This document shows positions 1 through 12,215 of a stretch of DNA of 41,060 nucleotides, one piece after another. The notes under the pieces are model-generated. The model searched no databases. It was not told where the DNA came from and saw only the letters and a list, made by a program, of their open reading frames with translations. How positions within the stretch are numbered: position 1 is the first letter of the stretch; every line of letters starts with the position of its first letter. Origin of the DNA: Xanthomonas cissicola (lineage in GTDB: Bacteria > Pseudomonadota > Gammaproteobacteria > Xanthomonadales > Xanthomonadaceae); NCBI RefSeq assembly GCF_008801575.1, contig NZ_VZPL01000042.1:1-41060 (forward strand). Direction: 5' to 3'. The position numbers and the translations under genes are program-made.

Positions 1-57
1 GCGCCGGGTCTGCTTGCGCTTGCCCAGGCCCTCAGCGTCACCGAACGTCAGCTGCAT
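1..57 (-). CDS. IS5-family transposase, N-terminal fragment (cut by window edge)
   Basis: Only 19 codons are present, beginning MQLTFGDAEGLGKRKQ, the usual start of IS1478-like IS5-family transposases in Xanthomonas. The DDE catalytic domain would lie beyond the window. The same start occurs at the other end of the window on the plus strand. A purine-rich GAGGAT precedes the ATG by a few bases and may serve as ribosome binding site. Confidence 0.75.
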   Translation of the reverse strand, partial: MQLTFGDAEGLGKRKQTRR

Positions 58-122
58 AGATGATCCTCTACATGATGAGGCGGGTAGTGTCGCGTATCTG
101 TGGTGCGTTGTTCAGAGCTTCC
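1..122 (-). mobile_element. IS5-group insertion sequence (IS1478-like), one end only
   Basis: This end is identical, as reverse complement, to the last part of the window: positions 1-125 match 40934-41058. Read on the minus strand, the element begins GGAAGCTCTGAAC at 122, which resembles the GGAAGGTGCGAA start of IS5-group inverted repeats. It is preceded by CTAA (123-126 on the plus strand read TTAG), which fits the YTAR target preference of that group. The transposase start lies 65 bp inside. The rest of the element is outside the window. The family call rests on the encoded N-terminus, which I recognise from Xanthomonas IS1478-type transposases. Confidence 0.8.
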
Positions 123-162
123 TTAGCCGGCTTGGCCAAGCGACGACAAATCAGCAAAATCG

Positions 163-225
163 GTAGGAACGCGCCGCGACAGGGCGTTATCGATAATGCC
201 CCATCGCGCACACGTGCGCTCCTAC
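163..225. repeat. GTAGGA-type intergenic palindrome
   Basis: GTAGGAACGCGC at 163-174 faces GTGCGCTCCTAC at 214-225. Read as reverse complement the second arm is GTAGGAGCGCAC, so the two 12-base arms differ at two places. This pattern resembles the dispersed GTAGGAGCGC intergenic repeats common in Xanthomonas and relatives. It lies between the IS and the end of fumC and could form a hairpin in the fumC 3' transcript. Confidence 0.5.
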
Positions 226-241
226 ATATGCGCTGCGGTGA

Positions 242-1645
242 TCAGCCCCCGCTACCGCCGCCGGCATGGATACCGCCACGCGTCAATGCCGTCGGGTCGA
301 GCAATCGCCGCAGTTCCGCTTCGCCGAGCCCGCTGTCTTCCTTGGCCACATCCAGTACCGGCCGCTGCTCCTTGTAGGCACGCTTGGCGATCGCCGCGGC
401 CTTTTCGTAACCGATGATGGGGTTCAGTGCCGTCACCAAGATGGGGTTGCGGTCCAACGCCTCGCGGACGCGCTCCTGACGCACCTTCAGACCGGCAATG
501 GCGGTGTCGGCCAACAGGCGCGAAACGTTGCCCAGCAAGGTGATCGAATCCAGCAGGTTGTAGGCGATCAGCGGCAACGTCACGTTCAACTGGAAGTTGC
601 CGGTTTGCCCGGCGATGGTGATGGCAGTGTGGTGGCCGATCACCTGCGCGCACGCCATCACGGTGGCTTCGGGAATCACCGGATTGACCTTGCCTGGCAT
701 GATCGAGCTGCCAGGCTGCAGCGCCGGCAGTTCGATTTCGCCCAGGCCCGCCAACGGGCCGGCATTCATCCAGCGCAAGTCGTTTGCGATCTTGAGCAGT
801 GCCACCGCCAGCGCGTTGAGTTGGCCAGACAACTCCACCGCATCGTCCTGCGCGGCGAGTCCTTCGAACTTGTTTTCCGCGCTCTCGAACCTGGCTCCGC
901 TCAGGGTGGACAAGGCCTTGGCGACCTTGCCACCGAAGCGCGGGTCGGCATTGATGCCGGTCCCGATCGCCGTGCCGCCCAGCGGCAAGCGTCGCAAGCG
1001 TTTGAGCGCGTCGTCGATACGCTCCTGCGCCGAACTCAGCTGCGCGGACCACGCGCCGAACTCCTGACCAAAGGTGAGCGGCATCGCGTCCATCAAATGC
1101 GTGCGACCGGTCTTGACGATCTTATCAAGCGATTTGGCGCGCTTGTCGATGGTCTTGCGCAGATGCTTGAGCGCCGGTTGCAGATGTTCCTGCACCGCCA
1201 GCAATGCCGACACGCGAATGGCGGTGGGCACCACATCGTTGGAACTCTGGCCCAGATTGACGTGGTCGTTGGGATGCACCGCATCCTTGCCGGCACGCGT
1301 GGCCAGGGTGGCAATCACCTCATTGGCATTCATGTTGGACGAGGTGCCCGAACCGGTCTGGTACACATCGATGGGAAACTGCGCATCGAAGCTGCCCTCG
1401 GCCACTTGCAATGCAGCGGCCTGCACGGTCTTGCCGATCGACTTCGGCAGCAATCCAAGCTCGGCGTTGACGCCGGCTGCCGCGGCCTTGATCAAGCCCA
1501 GCGCGCGAATGAAACCGCGCGGCATCGGCTGCCCGGACACCGGGAAATTATGCACCGCGCGCTGGGTCTGCGCGCCCCACAACGCGTCGGCGGGCACCTG
1601 CAATTCGCCCATGCTGTCGTGTTCGGTCCTGAAACGTTCGCTCAT
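242..1645 (-). CDS. fumC: Class II fumarate hydratase (FumC)
   Basis: The gene encodes a cytosolic, iron-independent fumarase that interconverts fumarate and L-malate in the TCA cycle. The 467-residue product equals the E. coli FumC length. It carries the superfamily signature GSSIMPGKVNP at about residues 312-322, the NLGQSSNDVVPTA segment at about 130-142, and the GRTHLMDAMPL catalytic-histidine segment at about 180-190. I chose the ATG at 1645 (MSERF) because GGAGAG lies 6 bases upstream. An in-frame ATG 60 bases further up would add a 20-residue extension unlike the family. The gene is single and faces the IS at the window edge. The TCA genes sucAB-lpd lie 8 kb away. The alternative, an aspartase, is unlikely given the close fit to FumC. 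Confidence 0.95.
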   Translation of the reverse strand: MSERFRTEHDSMGELQVPADALWGAQTQRAVHNFPVSGQPMPRGFIRALGLIKAAAAGVNAELGLLPKSIGKTVQAAALQVAEGSFDAQFPIDVYQTGSGTSSNMNANEVIATLATRAGKDAVHPNDHVNLGQSSNDVVPTAIRVSALLAVQEHLQPALKHLRKTIDKRAKSLDKIVKTGRTHLMDAMPLTFGQEFGAWSAQLSSAQERIDDALKRLRRLPLGGTAIGTGINADPRFGGKVAKALSTLSGARFESAENKFEGLAAQDDAVELSGQLNALAVALLKIANDLRWMNAGPLAGLGEIELPALQPGSSIMPGKVNPVIPEATVMACAQVIGHHTAITIAGQTGNFQLNVTLPLIAYNLLDSITLLGNVSRLLADTAIAGLKVRQERVREALDRNPILVTALNPIIGYEKAAAIAKRAYKEQRPVLDVAKEDSGLGEAELRRLLDPTALTRGGIHAGGGSGG

Positions 1646-1928
1646 CTGCACTCTCCGCACATTGCTGATTTGTGGTGATGGATGGCTGGCGGCGGGCGTA
1701 CCCACGCTGGCGAGACTGTCTACGATACTCGCACGCCGCGTTGCGACGATGTCGTCGCACGCTGTCGGCTAGACTGCCTGCTGATCATGACGAGATACCA
1801 AGCCGCCATGGGCGACGAGCCTGACTGTAGAAACGCACGTTCCGCATCGGTTGCCGCGACACTGCTCATGGCTACCGCACATGCGGTGGCACGCGGATGG
1901 ACCGCTCCTGCAGCGCATGGAGGCGGCC

Positions 1929-5776
<3,848 letters not shown>

Positions 5777-5846
5777 GCTGACCGAACCGCGAGCTTCGGT
5801 GGGAGCTTGCGAAGCGGGCCACGTCATCGACCTCATCGGCGAGGCT

Positions 5847-5872
5847 TCATCGGCATCAGCGCATGCCGATGA
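5847..5872. terminator. Perfect 10-bp hairpin downstream of purB
   Basis: TCATCGGCAT (5847-5856) pairs with ATGCCGATGA (5863-5872) around a 6-base loop. There is no T-tract, so it could be an intrinsic-like terminator, an RNA-stability element, or a protein-binding palindrome. Confidence 0.35.
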
Positions 5873-6015
5873 CGCACGATCAAGGCCAGTGATGACGACG
5901 CCTCGCGTCGGATGCGTCGCACGGCCTTAGCGGACTGGATGGTTGGCGAGGACCTGCACATGGGTGACCTGACCGGACTGCTATCGTGCCGGCCTTGCTT
6001 TTCACCAGACCGGCG

Positions 6016-6735
6016 ATGCGCGTCACCCACATGGCACTGTCCCTGCTGACGCTGGCAAGCGTCCTTGCACTGAGCGGATGCGGCGGCGACGGCCCCGCTG
6101 CGCGGGCGCTGTCGTCGGTCTCGTCCACGCCGACCGATCCGGCCAGCGGCTCAGACTGTGCCGGCAAAGATGTCCGGCTGACCCGCGATGACAGCGAATG
6201 GATCCTGCACGGCGCGTGCGGCACGGTCACCATCACCGCCTCGCGTGGCGCGATGAATCTAGACACCGCGCGCAGCATTCGGCTGGAGGGAAGCAAGGTC
6301 ACGGTACTCAACAGGCAACTCGGTCAGCTCAGCGTGAGCGGTCACGACAACACGCTCAATCTGACCGATGTCGATCGCGTGGACATACAGGGCAACAGGA
6401 ATCTGGTGCTGGCGCGCGCCGTGAAACAGGTGCGCTTTTCCGGCAACGACAACACCGTCAACCCTTCCAGCAACCCCTTACGAGACGAAGGTGATGTGAT
6501 GCGCGCCGGTGCGCTACCGCGCGCGCGGCGATCGGCGTGCGCGGCAGGCGCCACCATGCCGCTCGCACGGCCATCAACACGAAGAAGCGATCGGAATCGC
6601 TGGCCAGCCCCGCAGCGGCGAACGGGAGCCGGCTCGCTGCACGCCGCACAGGTGCACATCCGGCTCGGGCAGTCGACAATAGGCCATTGGCGCCGGCCGA
6701 TGCCGCGCACCGCACTCTCTATCTACATCGTGTAA
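6016..6735 (+). CDS. DUF3060 lipoprotein with an atypical C-terminal tail
   Basis: The N-terminus (LLTLASVLALSGCGG) is a lipoprotein signal with lipobox LSGC, so the protein is probably anchored in an envelope membrane. From about residue 45 to 155 it shows the DUF3060 pattern of short repeats with N-D/N-N turns (VSGHDNTLNLTDVD, IQGNRNLVLARAV, FSGNDNTVNPSS), suggesting a small beta-helix. The function is unknown. After NPSSNPLRDEGD the last 80 or so residues become arginine-rich and low in DUF3060 character, running to a stop that overlaps the next gene's ribosome site. This suggests a lost stop or a 3' frameshift. The ATG at 6016 gives the best signal peptide; a GTG at 5986 is also in frame. 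Confidence 0.6.
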   Translation: MRVTHMALSLLTLASVLALSGCGGDGPAARALSSVSSTPTDPASGSDCAGKDVRLTRDDSEWILHGACGTVTITASRGAMNLDTARSIRLEGSKVTVLNRQLGQLSVSGHDNTLNLTDVDRVDIQGNRNLVLARAVKQVRFSGNDNTVNPSSNPLRDEGDVMRAGALPRARRSACAAGATMPLARPSTRRSDRNRWPAPQRRTGAGSLHAAQVHIRLGQSTIGHWRRPMPRTALSIYIV

Positions 6736-6744
6736 GGACCCCAC

Positions 6745-8232
6745 ATGGCCGTACGTAAAGCGACCCCACTTGCCATCGAAGTCCAGGCCCGTCCGGGACA
6801 GCCGCTGGGTATGCCGGTCGAGCGTTTCCTGCGCAATTACTGGCACAAGCACCCGCTGTTGATCCGCAATGCGTTCGCGGATTTCGCCTCGCCGCTGCAG
6901 CCGGAAGATCTGGCCGGGCTGGCCTGCGAAGACGGCGTGCTGGCACGCCTGATCAGCCACGACCGCGCCACCGACGGCTGGGACGTGCGCACCGGCCCGT
7001 TCCAAGAAACCGATTTTCCCGGCCTGCCCGACCATTACTGGACCTTGCTGGTGCAGGACGTGGACAAATGGGACGCCGACGTGCGTGCCCTACTGGAGCA
7101 CTTCCGCTTCCTGCCGCGCTGGCGTATCGACGACATCATGATCAGCTTCGCCGCCACTGGCGGTTCGGTGGGCGCGCATGTCGACCACTACGACGTGTTC
7201 CTGCTGCAGGGCCAGGGCCACCGCCGCTGGCAGATCGACGCGCGCACCGTCCAGGGCCGCAAGGCCACGCCTTTGGCGTTCCGCGACGATGTCGAACTCA
7301 AGCTGCTACGCGAGTTCAAGCCCACCCACGATTGGGTGCTGGGCCCGGGCGACATGCTCTACCTGCCGCCGCTGATCCCGCACCACGGTGTGGCCGAAGA
7401 CGCCTGTCTGACCTTCTCCATCGGCACCCGCGCACCGTCCTCGGCCGAGTTGATCGGCGATTACCTGGACACCTTGATTGCCGATGCCGACGAGGCCGTG
7501 CGCTATCACGACGAAGACCTCAAGGTGCCGGCCGACCCCTACGAAATCGACGTCACCGCGATGAACCGCGTGGTCGCTGCGCTCAATGCGCTGCGCATGA
7601 ACGACCCCGACCGTCTGGGCGACTGGTTCGGCCGTTTCATGACCACCTACCGCGCCTCCGGCGACGTGGTGCCGGCGCCCGAGCCGATCCCGCGCGAAGC
7701 GGTCGAGCAGGCGCTGGAAGAAGGCGTGCTGCTGCACCGCCACCCGTGGTCGCGGCTGGCCTGGCGGCGCGCCAAGCGCGGCGCCACGCTGTTCTGCAGC
7801 GGCCTGGAGTTTGCGCTGTCGGCCAAGGACGCGTCCCGTCTGGCCGCGGCCGAAGAGATCGACGGCACGTTGTACGCGCAGTTGTCCCCGCGTGGCCGCG
7901 AGGTGGTACTGGAGCTGCTGGCACACGGCCACTACCAGCGCGCCCACGAAGATGCCGAGGACGCCATCGCAGACGACGACCACGCGCATGCGCTGAGCGT
8001 GTCGGCCGACCACGACGACGAAGACGCCGAGGACGACGCGCCGGAGGCGGACGAAGACATCGATGCCGACGCCGATGTCGAACAGGTTGCCGACGCTGCC
8101 GATACCCCGCCAGAGGCGCTGGAGGCCGATGTCGAGCCCGGCGACGATGCCGAAGCCGAGCAGGACGTCGACAGTGCGATCGCCGACGAGACCGATTCCG
8201 ACGACAGCGACGACACCACCAAGCCCGCATGA
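6745..8232 (+). CDS. ycfD: JmjC/cupin ribosomal oxygenase (YcfD-like) with acidic C-terminal tail
   Basis: YcfD-type enzymes are Fe(II)/2-oxoglutarate oxygenases; E. coli YcfD hydroxylates an arginine of ribosomal protein L16. The iron-binding set is visible: HVD at 145-147 and the distal histidine in PHHG at 213. Other family blocks are PLLIRNAF, VGAHVDHYDVFLLQ and GDMLYLPPLIPHHG. A winged-helix-like C-terminal part ends near residue 400. The 495-residue length exceeds the roughly 370 of E. coli YcfD because residues 404-495 are almost entirely D, E, A, plus some S, T, P and V. AAGGA precedes the ATG by 6 bases. The stop overlaps the next start (ATGA), so the two genes are coupled. Substrate identity in this organism is inferred. 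Confidence 0.88.
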   Translation: MAVRKATPLAIEVQARPGQPLGMPVERFLRNYWHKHPLLIRNAFADFASPLQPEDLAGLACEDGVLARLISHDRATDGWDVRTGPFQETDFPGLPDHYWTLLVQDVDKWDADVRALLEHFRFLPRWRIDDIMISFAATGGSVGAHVDHYDVFLLQGQGHRRWQIDARTVQGRKATPLAFRDDVELKLLREFKPTHDWVLGPGDMLYLPPLIPHHGVAEDACLTFSIGTRAPSSAELIGDYLDTLIADADEAVRYHDEDLKVPADPYEIDVTAMNRVVAALNALRMNDPDRLGDWFGRFMTTYRASGDVVPAPEPIPREAVEQALEEGVLLHRHPWSRLAWRRAKRGATLFCSGLEFALSAKDASRLAAAEEIDGTLYAQLSPRGREVVLELLAHGHYQRAHEDAEDAIADDDHAHALSVSADHDDEDAEDDAPEADEDIDADADVEQVADAADTPPEALEADVEPGDDAEAEQDVDSAIADETDSDDSDDTTKPA

Positions 8233-9164
8233 GCGCGCACGCCAGACCGCAGATCGTCACGCTGGACCCGGCCGCCGACGCCGCGGCGCTGCGTGCGCTG
8301 CGGCTGGCCTGCGCCACCGACACCGACACCGCTGGCGCCACCGGCGGTGTCCAGTGGGATGCATTGGACCCGCTCAGCCTGCATCTGGCCGTACGCGCCG
8401 AGGGCCAGCTGATCGCCTCGGTGCGGCTCACCGCCGACCGCCGCCTCGACCGGCTCGGCGTTCTGTCCAACTGGCGCCGCCGTGGCGTGGCGGACCAACT
8501 GCTCGCTGCCGCAGTCGACGCGGCACGGCAGCGCGGCTGGCCTGGCCTGCGCGCATGTCCCAGCCCTGCTGCGGAAGCGGTCTTCGCGCGCCTGGGCTTT
8601 CTGCCCGACGCTGGCACCCTCTCCTCACCCGAGCGCATTGGCCAGACCCACGATGCGCCCGGTACCGTCGTGCACCGTCGCCTCGACGGCCCGATGGCAG
8701 TGGACTCCTTCACCGCAGCCTTGGCCGCCACCACCGGGCTGCTGTGCGCCGCGCGCCGCCAGGTGCTGATCTACACCCGCGCCCTGGACCCGGCCCTGTT
8801 CGACAACGCCGCGGTGCTCGACGCGCTGCGTCGTTTCGCCACCGCCCGCCACGAGAAGCGTGTACATGTCCTGGTGCAAGACACCGCCAGTGCCGCGGCC
8901 AGCAGCAGCGCGATGCTGCGCCTGGCACAGCGCCTGCCCAGCGTGTTCCGGTTCCGCGCGGTCAGCGACCCGGTCGATGCAAGTTTTGCATCGGTCTATG
9001 TTGTCGGCGACGACGCCTACTACTTTCGTCCAACAGATCATCGCTTCGATGATGGCGAAACCTGGCTGTCGGGCGCAGCGCGCAGCCGCCAGCTGGAGCG
9101 CGAATTCGCGCAGATATGGGAGCGCAGCGCGCTCTGGAACGAGCCGCGCGCGCTCGGCATCTGA
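8229..9164 (+). CDS. GNAT-family N-acetyltransferase with C-terminal DUF7931/PLD-like domain
   Basis: The 311-residue protein starts with a GNAT fold. The acetyl-CoA loop is LSNWRRRGVADQLLAAAV (about 79-96), followed by FARLGFLPDAG, the usual GNAT ending. From about residue 155 a second domain begins (LIYTRALDPALFDN, VHVLVQDTA, VYVVGDDAYYFRP). Its order resembles one half of a phospholipase-D-like fold, but no HKD motif is present. Such C-terminal parts are annotated DUF7931 in related bacteria, as far as I recall. The start overlaps the ycfD stop, so both proteins are probably made together. The acetyl acceptor is unknown. Confidence 0.75.
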   Translation: MSAHARPQIVTLDPAADAAALRALRLACATDTDTAGATGGVQWDALDPLSLHLAVRAEGQLIASVRLTADRRLDRLGVLSNWRRRGVADQLLAAAVDAARQRGWPGLRACPSPAAEAVFARLGFLPDAGTLSSPERIGQTHDAPGTVVHRRLDGPMAVDSFTAALAATTGLLCAARRQVLIYTRALDPALFDNAAVLDALRRFATARHEKRVHVLVQDTASAAASSSAMLRLAQRLPSVFRFRAVSDPVDASFASVYVVGDDAYYFRPTDHRFDDGETWLSGAARSRQLEREFAQIWERSALWNEPRALGI

Positions 9165-9231
9165 CGCCGCAGCGCCCCTTGCACGTAGGCGCGCGCGCGA
9201 TTGGTCTACCCCGTCGGTCAGCTTGCAGACG

Positions 9232-9259
9232 CCCCCTCACTAGCGCAAGGGGGTATAAT
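9232..9259 (+). promoter_or_regulatory. sucA promoter -10 with flanking inverted repeat
   Basis: A perfect TATAAT lies at 9254-9259, about 85 bases before the sucA start. Immediately upstream, CCCCCT (9232-9237) and AGGGGG (9248-9253) form an inverted repeat spaced by 10 bases, in the position of an operator. No good -35 is found at normal spacing, which would fit an activator-dependent promoter. Confidence 0.5.
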
Positions 9260-9344
9260 TTTTCGAGATTTGAGACCGACCGATAGGGCATCTCGCCCTG
9301 CCGCTTCCGCACAATCATCCCCACAGCAGACCCGACTTACCATC

Positions 9345-12173
9345 GTGGATAATCTCCTAAAGCAGTTCGCGCAGTCATCGCAACTCGCCGGCGGCAACGC
9401 CGCCTATATCGAGGATCTGTACGAGCAGTACCTCGTCGCCCCGGACAGTGTCGATCCGAAGTGGAAGAGCTACTTCGATGGTTTCGAAGGTCGCGGTGCC
9501 GGTGATGTGCCGCACTCGGCGGCCATCGCCCACATCCTCGCCGCCTCCAAGCAGGCTGCCAATGCCGGCACCGGCGCAGGCGCCAGTGACGAGCGCGAGC
9601 GCAATGTCGGCCGTCTGATCACCGCCTACCGCGCCCGTGGCCACCTCGGCGCCCAGCTCGACCCGCTGGGCCTGGTCCCGCCGGTCAACCCGCCCGACCT
9701 GGACCTGCCGTTCCACAGCCTGTCCCAGGCCGATCTGGACAGCGAGTTCAGCACCGGCGGTGTCGGCGGCCAGCCGCGGATGAAGCTCAAGGAGCTGCTG
9801 ACGCGCCTGAAGGCGACCTACGCCAGCAGCATCGGCGCCGAGTTCATGCACATCCAGGAGTTCGATCAGCGCCAGTGGATCTACAAGCGCCTGGAAGACG
9901 CCGGCGGCAAGATTGCCGGCGATTCGGCAAGCCGCAAGCGCACCCTGGAGCGGCTCACCGCTGCCGAGGGCCTGGAGCGCTACCTGCATACCAAATACGT
10001 CGGCCAGAAGCGTTTCTCGCTGGAAGGCGGCGATTCGCTGATCCCGATGATGGACGAGATCATCCGCCAGTCCGGCAACGATCAGGTCAAGGACATCGTG
10101 ATCGGCATGGCCCACCGCGGCCGCCTCAACGTGCTGGTCAATACGCTGGGCAAGAACCCGCGCAAGCTGTTCGACGAATTCGAGGGCAAGTTCGAGCATG
10201 CCCATGACGACCGTGCGCACACCGGCGACGTCAAGTACCACATGGGCTTCTCGGCCGATATCGCGGTGGGCACCGACAAGCAGGTCCACCTGGCGCTGGC
10301 CTTCAACCCCTCGCACCTGGAAATCGTCGACCCGGTCGTGGTCGGCAGCGTGCGTTCGCGCCAGGAGCGTTTCGGCGATGCCGAGCGCAAGAGCGTGTTG
10401 CCGATCCTGATCCACGGCGATGCCGCATTCGCCGGCCAGGGCGTGGTGATGGAGCTGTTCCAGATGTCGCAGGCGCGCGGTTTCGCGGTCGGCGGCACCG
10501 TGCACATCGTCGTCAACAACCAGATCGGCTTCACCACCAGCACCCGCGACGACGCCCGCTCCACGCTGTACTGCACGGACGTGGCCAAGATGATCGGCGC
10601 GCCGGTCTTCCACGTGAACGGCGACGATCCGGACGCGGTGATGTTCGTGTCCAAGCTGGCTTACGAGTTCCGCCAGCAGTTCAAGAAGGACGTGGTCATC
10701 GACCTGGTCTGCTACCGCCGCTGGGGCCATAACGAAGCCGACGAACCGGCAGCGACCCAGCCGGTGATGTACCAGACCATCCGCAAGCACAAGACCACCC
10801 GCGAGCTGTACGCCGCCAAGCTGGAAAGCGAAGGCGTGCTGAGCGCCGACGAGGCCAAGGCGCTGGTGGACGGCTACCGCAACAAGCTGGATTCGGGCGA
10901 GTACACCACCGAACTGGCCAAGCGCAAGCCGGACGAATTCGCCATCGATTGGTCCAGGTACCTGGTCGGCACCGCTGCCGATCCGGTGGACACGCGCGTC
11001 AAGCGCGACCAGCTGGACCGCCTGGCCAGGCTGATCACCACCATCCCCGAAGGCGTCGAACTGCACGCCCGCGTGGCGAAGATCTACGAAGATCGCGTCA
11101 AGATGGCCGCCGGCGATCAGCTCGGCGACTGGGGCTTTGCCGAGAACCTGGCCTACGCCACCTTGCTGGCCGAAGGCCACAAGCTGCGCTTGGTTGGGCA
11201 GGACGCCGGCCGCGGCACGTTCTTCCACCGTCACGCGATCCTGCACGACCAGAAGACCGACGACTACTACCTGCCGCTGCGCCAACTGGTGCAGAACCCG
11301 GAAGACGCAACTGTCATCGACTCGTTGCTGAGCGAAGAAGCGGTGATGGGCTTCGAATACGGCTACTCCACCACCGACCCGAATGCGCTGTGCATCTGGG
11401 AAGCGCAGTTCGGCGATTTCGCCAATGGCGCGCAGGTGGTGATCGACCAGTTCATCGCCGCCGGCGAGGCCAAGTGGGGCCACATCGCGGGCCTGTCGCT
11501 GTTCCTGCCGCATGGCTACGAAGGCCAGGGCCCGGAACACAGCTCCGCACGTCTGGAGCGCTTCCTGCAGCTGTGCGCGCTGGAGAACATGCTGGTCTGC
11601 GTGCCGACCACGCCGGCGCAGTGCTTCCACATGATCCGCCGCCAGATGCGCATGACGACCCGCAAGCCGCTGGTGGTGATGACGCCCAAGTCGTTGCTGC
11701 GCCACAAGCTGGCGGTGTCGAGCCTGGAAGAACTGGCCGACGGGCAGTTCCAGCATCTGATCCCGGACGCCAAGGCCGACGCGGCCAAGGTCAGGCGCGT
11801 GGTGCTGTGCTCGGGCAAGGTCTATTACGACCTGCTCGAAGACCAGACCAAGCGTGGCCAGGACGATGTCGCCATCCTGCGCGTGGAGCAGCTGTATCCG
11901 TTCCCGCGCGCGCAGCTGGCGGCCGAACTGAAGGCCTATGCCAACGCCACCGATGTGGTGTGGTGCCAGGAAGAACCGCAGAACCAGGGTGCGTGGTACC
12001 AGATCCGCCACCACCTCAACTTCTGCCTGGCCGGCGGTCAGAGCCTGCATTACGCCGGCCGCGCCCGTTCGCCCTCGCCTGCCGCCGGCCACATGGCCGA
12101 CCACATCATCGAGCAGCAGAAGCTGGTCGCCGATGCGCTGCTCAACCCGTTCAACGACCAAGTCGCTGAATAA
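9345..12173 (+). CDS. sucA: 2-oxoglutarate dehydrogenase E1 (SucA)
   Basis: This is the thiamine-diphosphate component that decarboxylates 2-oxoglutarate and passes the succinyl group to the SucB lipoyl arm. The 942-residue product has the SucA N-terminal segment (AAYIEDLYEQYL), the MAHRGRLNVLVN motif, the ThDP-binding HGDAAFAGQGVV...VNNQIGFTT region, and the C-terminal EFGYS-like EYGYSTTDPNAL block. I chose the GTG at 9345 (VDNLLKQF) because it gives the standard N-terminus and length; the frame extends upstream without family similarity. No strong ribosome site precedes the GTG. The gene is first in a sucA-sucB unit behind the TATAAT at 9254; lpd follows sucB after a repeat-filled gap. Confidence 0.97.
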   Translation: MDNLLKQFAQSSQLAGGNAAYIEDLYEQYLVAPDSVDPKWKSYFDGFEGRGAGDVPHSAAIAHILAASKQAANAGTGAGASDERERNVGRLITAYRARGHLGAQLDPLGLVPPVNPPDLDLPFHSLSQADLDSEFSTGGVGGQPRMKLKELLTRLKATYASSIGAEFMHIQEFDQRQWIYKRLEDAGGKIAGDSASRKRTLERLTAAEGLERYLHTKYVGQKRFSLEGGDSLIPMMDEIIRQSGNDQVKDIVIGMAHRGRLNVLVNTLGKNPRKLFDEFEGKFEHAHDDRAHTGDVKYHMGFSADIAVGTDKQVHLALAFNPSHLEIVDPVVVGSVRSRQERFGDAERKSVLPILIHGDAAFAGQGVVMELFQMSQARGFAVGGTVHIVVNNQIGFTTSTRDDARSTLYCTDVAKMIGAPVFHVNGDDPDAVMFVSKLAYEFRQQFKKDVVIDLVCYRRWGHNEADEPAATQPVMYQTIRKHKTTRELYAAKLESEGVLSADEAKALVDGYRNKLDSGEYTTELAKRKPDEFAIDWSRYLVGTAADPVDTRVKRDQLDRLARLITTIPEGVELHARVAKIYEDRVKMAAGDQLGDWGFAENLAYATLLAEGHKLRLVGQDAGRGTFFHRHAILHDQKTDDYYLPLRQLVQNPEDATVIDSLLSEEAVMGFEYGYSTTDPNALCIWEAQFGDFANGAQVVIDQFIAAGEAKWGHIAGLSLFLPHGYEGQGPEHSSARLERFLQLCALENMLVCVPTTPAQCFHMIRRQMRMTTRKPLVVMTPKSLLRHKLAVSSLEELADGQFQHLIPDAKADAAKVRRVVLCSGKVYYDLLEDQTKRGQDDVAILRVEQLYPFPRAQLAAELKAYANATDVVWCQEEPQNQGAWYQIRHHLNFCLAGGQSLHYAGRARSPSPAAGHMADHIIEQQKLVADALLNPFNDQVAE

Positions 12174-12215
12174 CTCCTCTTCCCCAAAGAACGAAAACCC
12201 TAGGACGCTCCCCGA

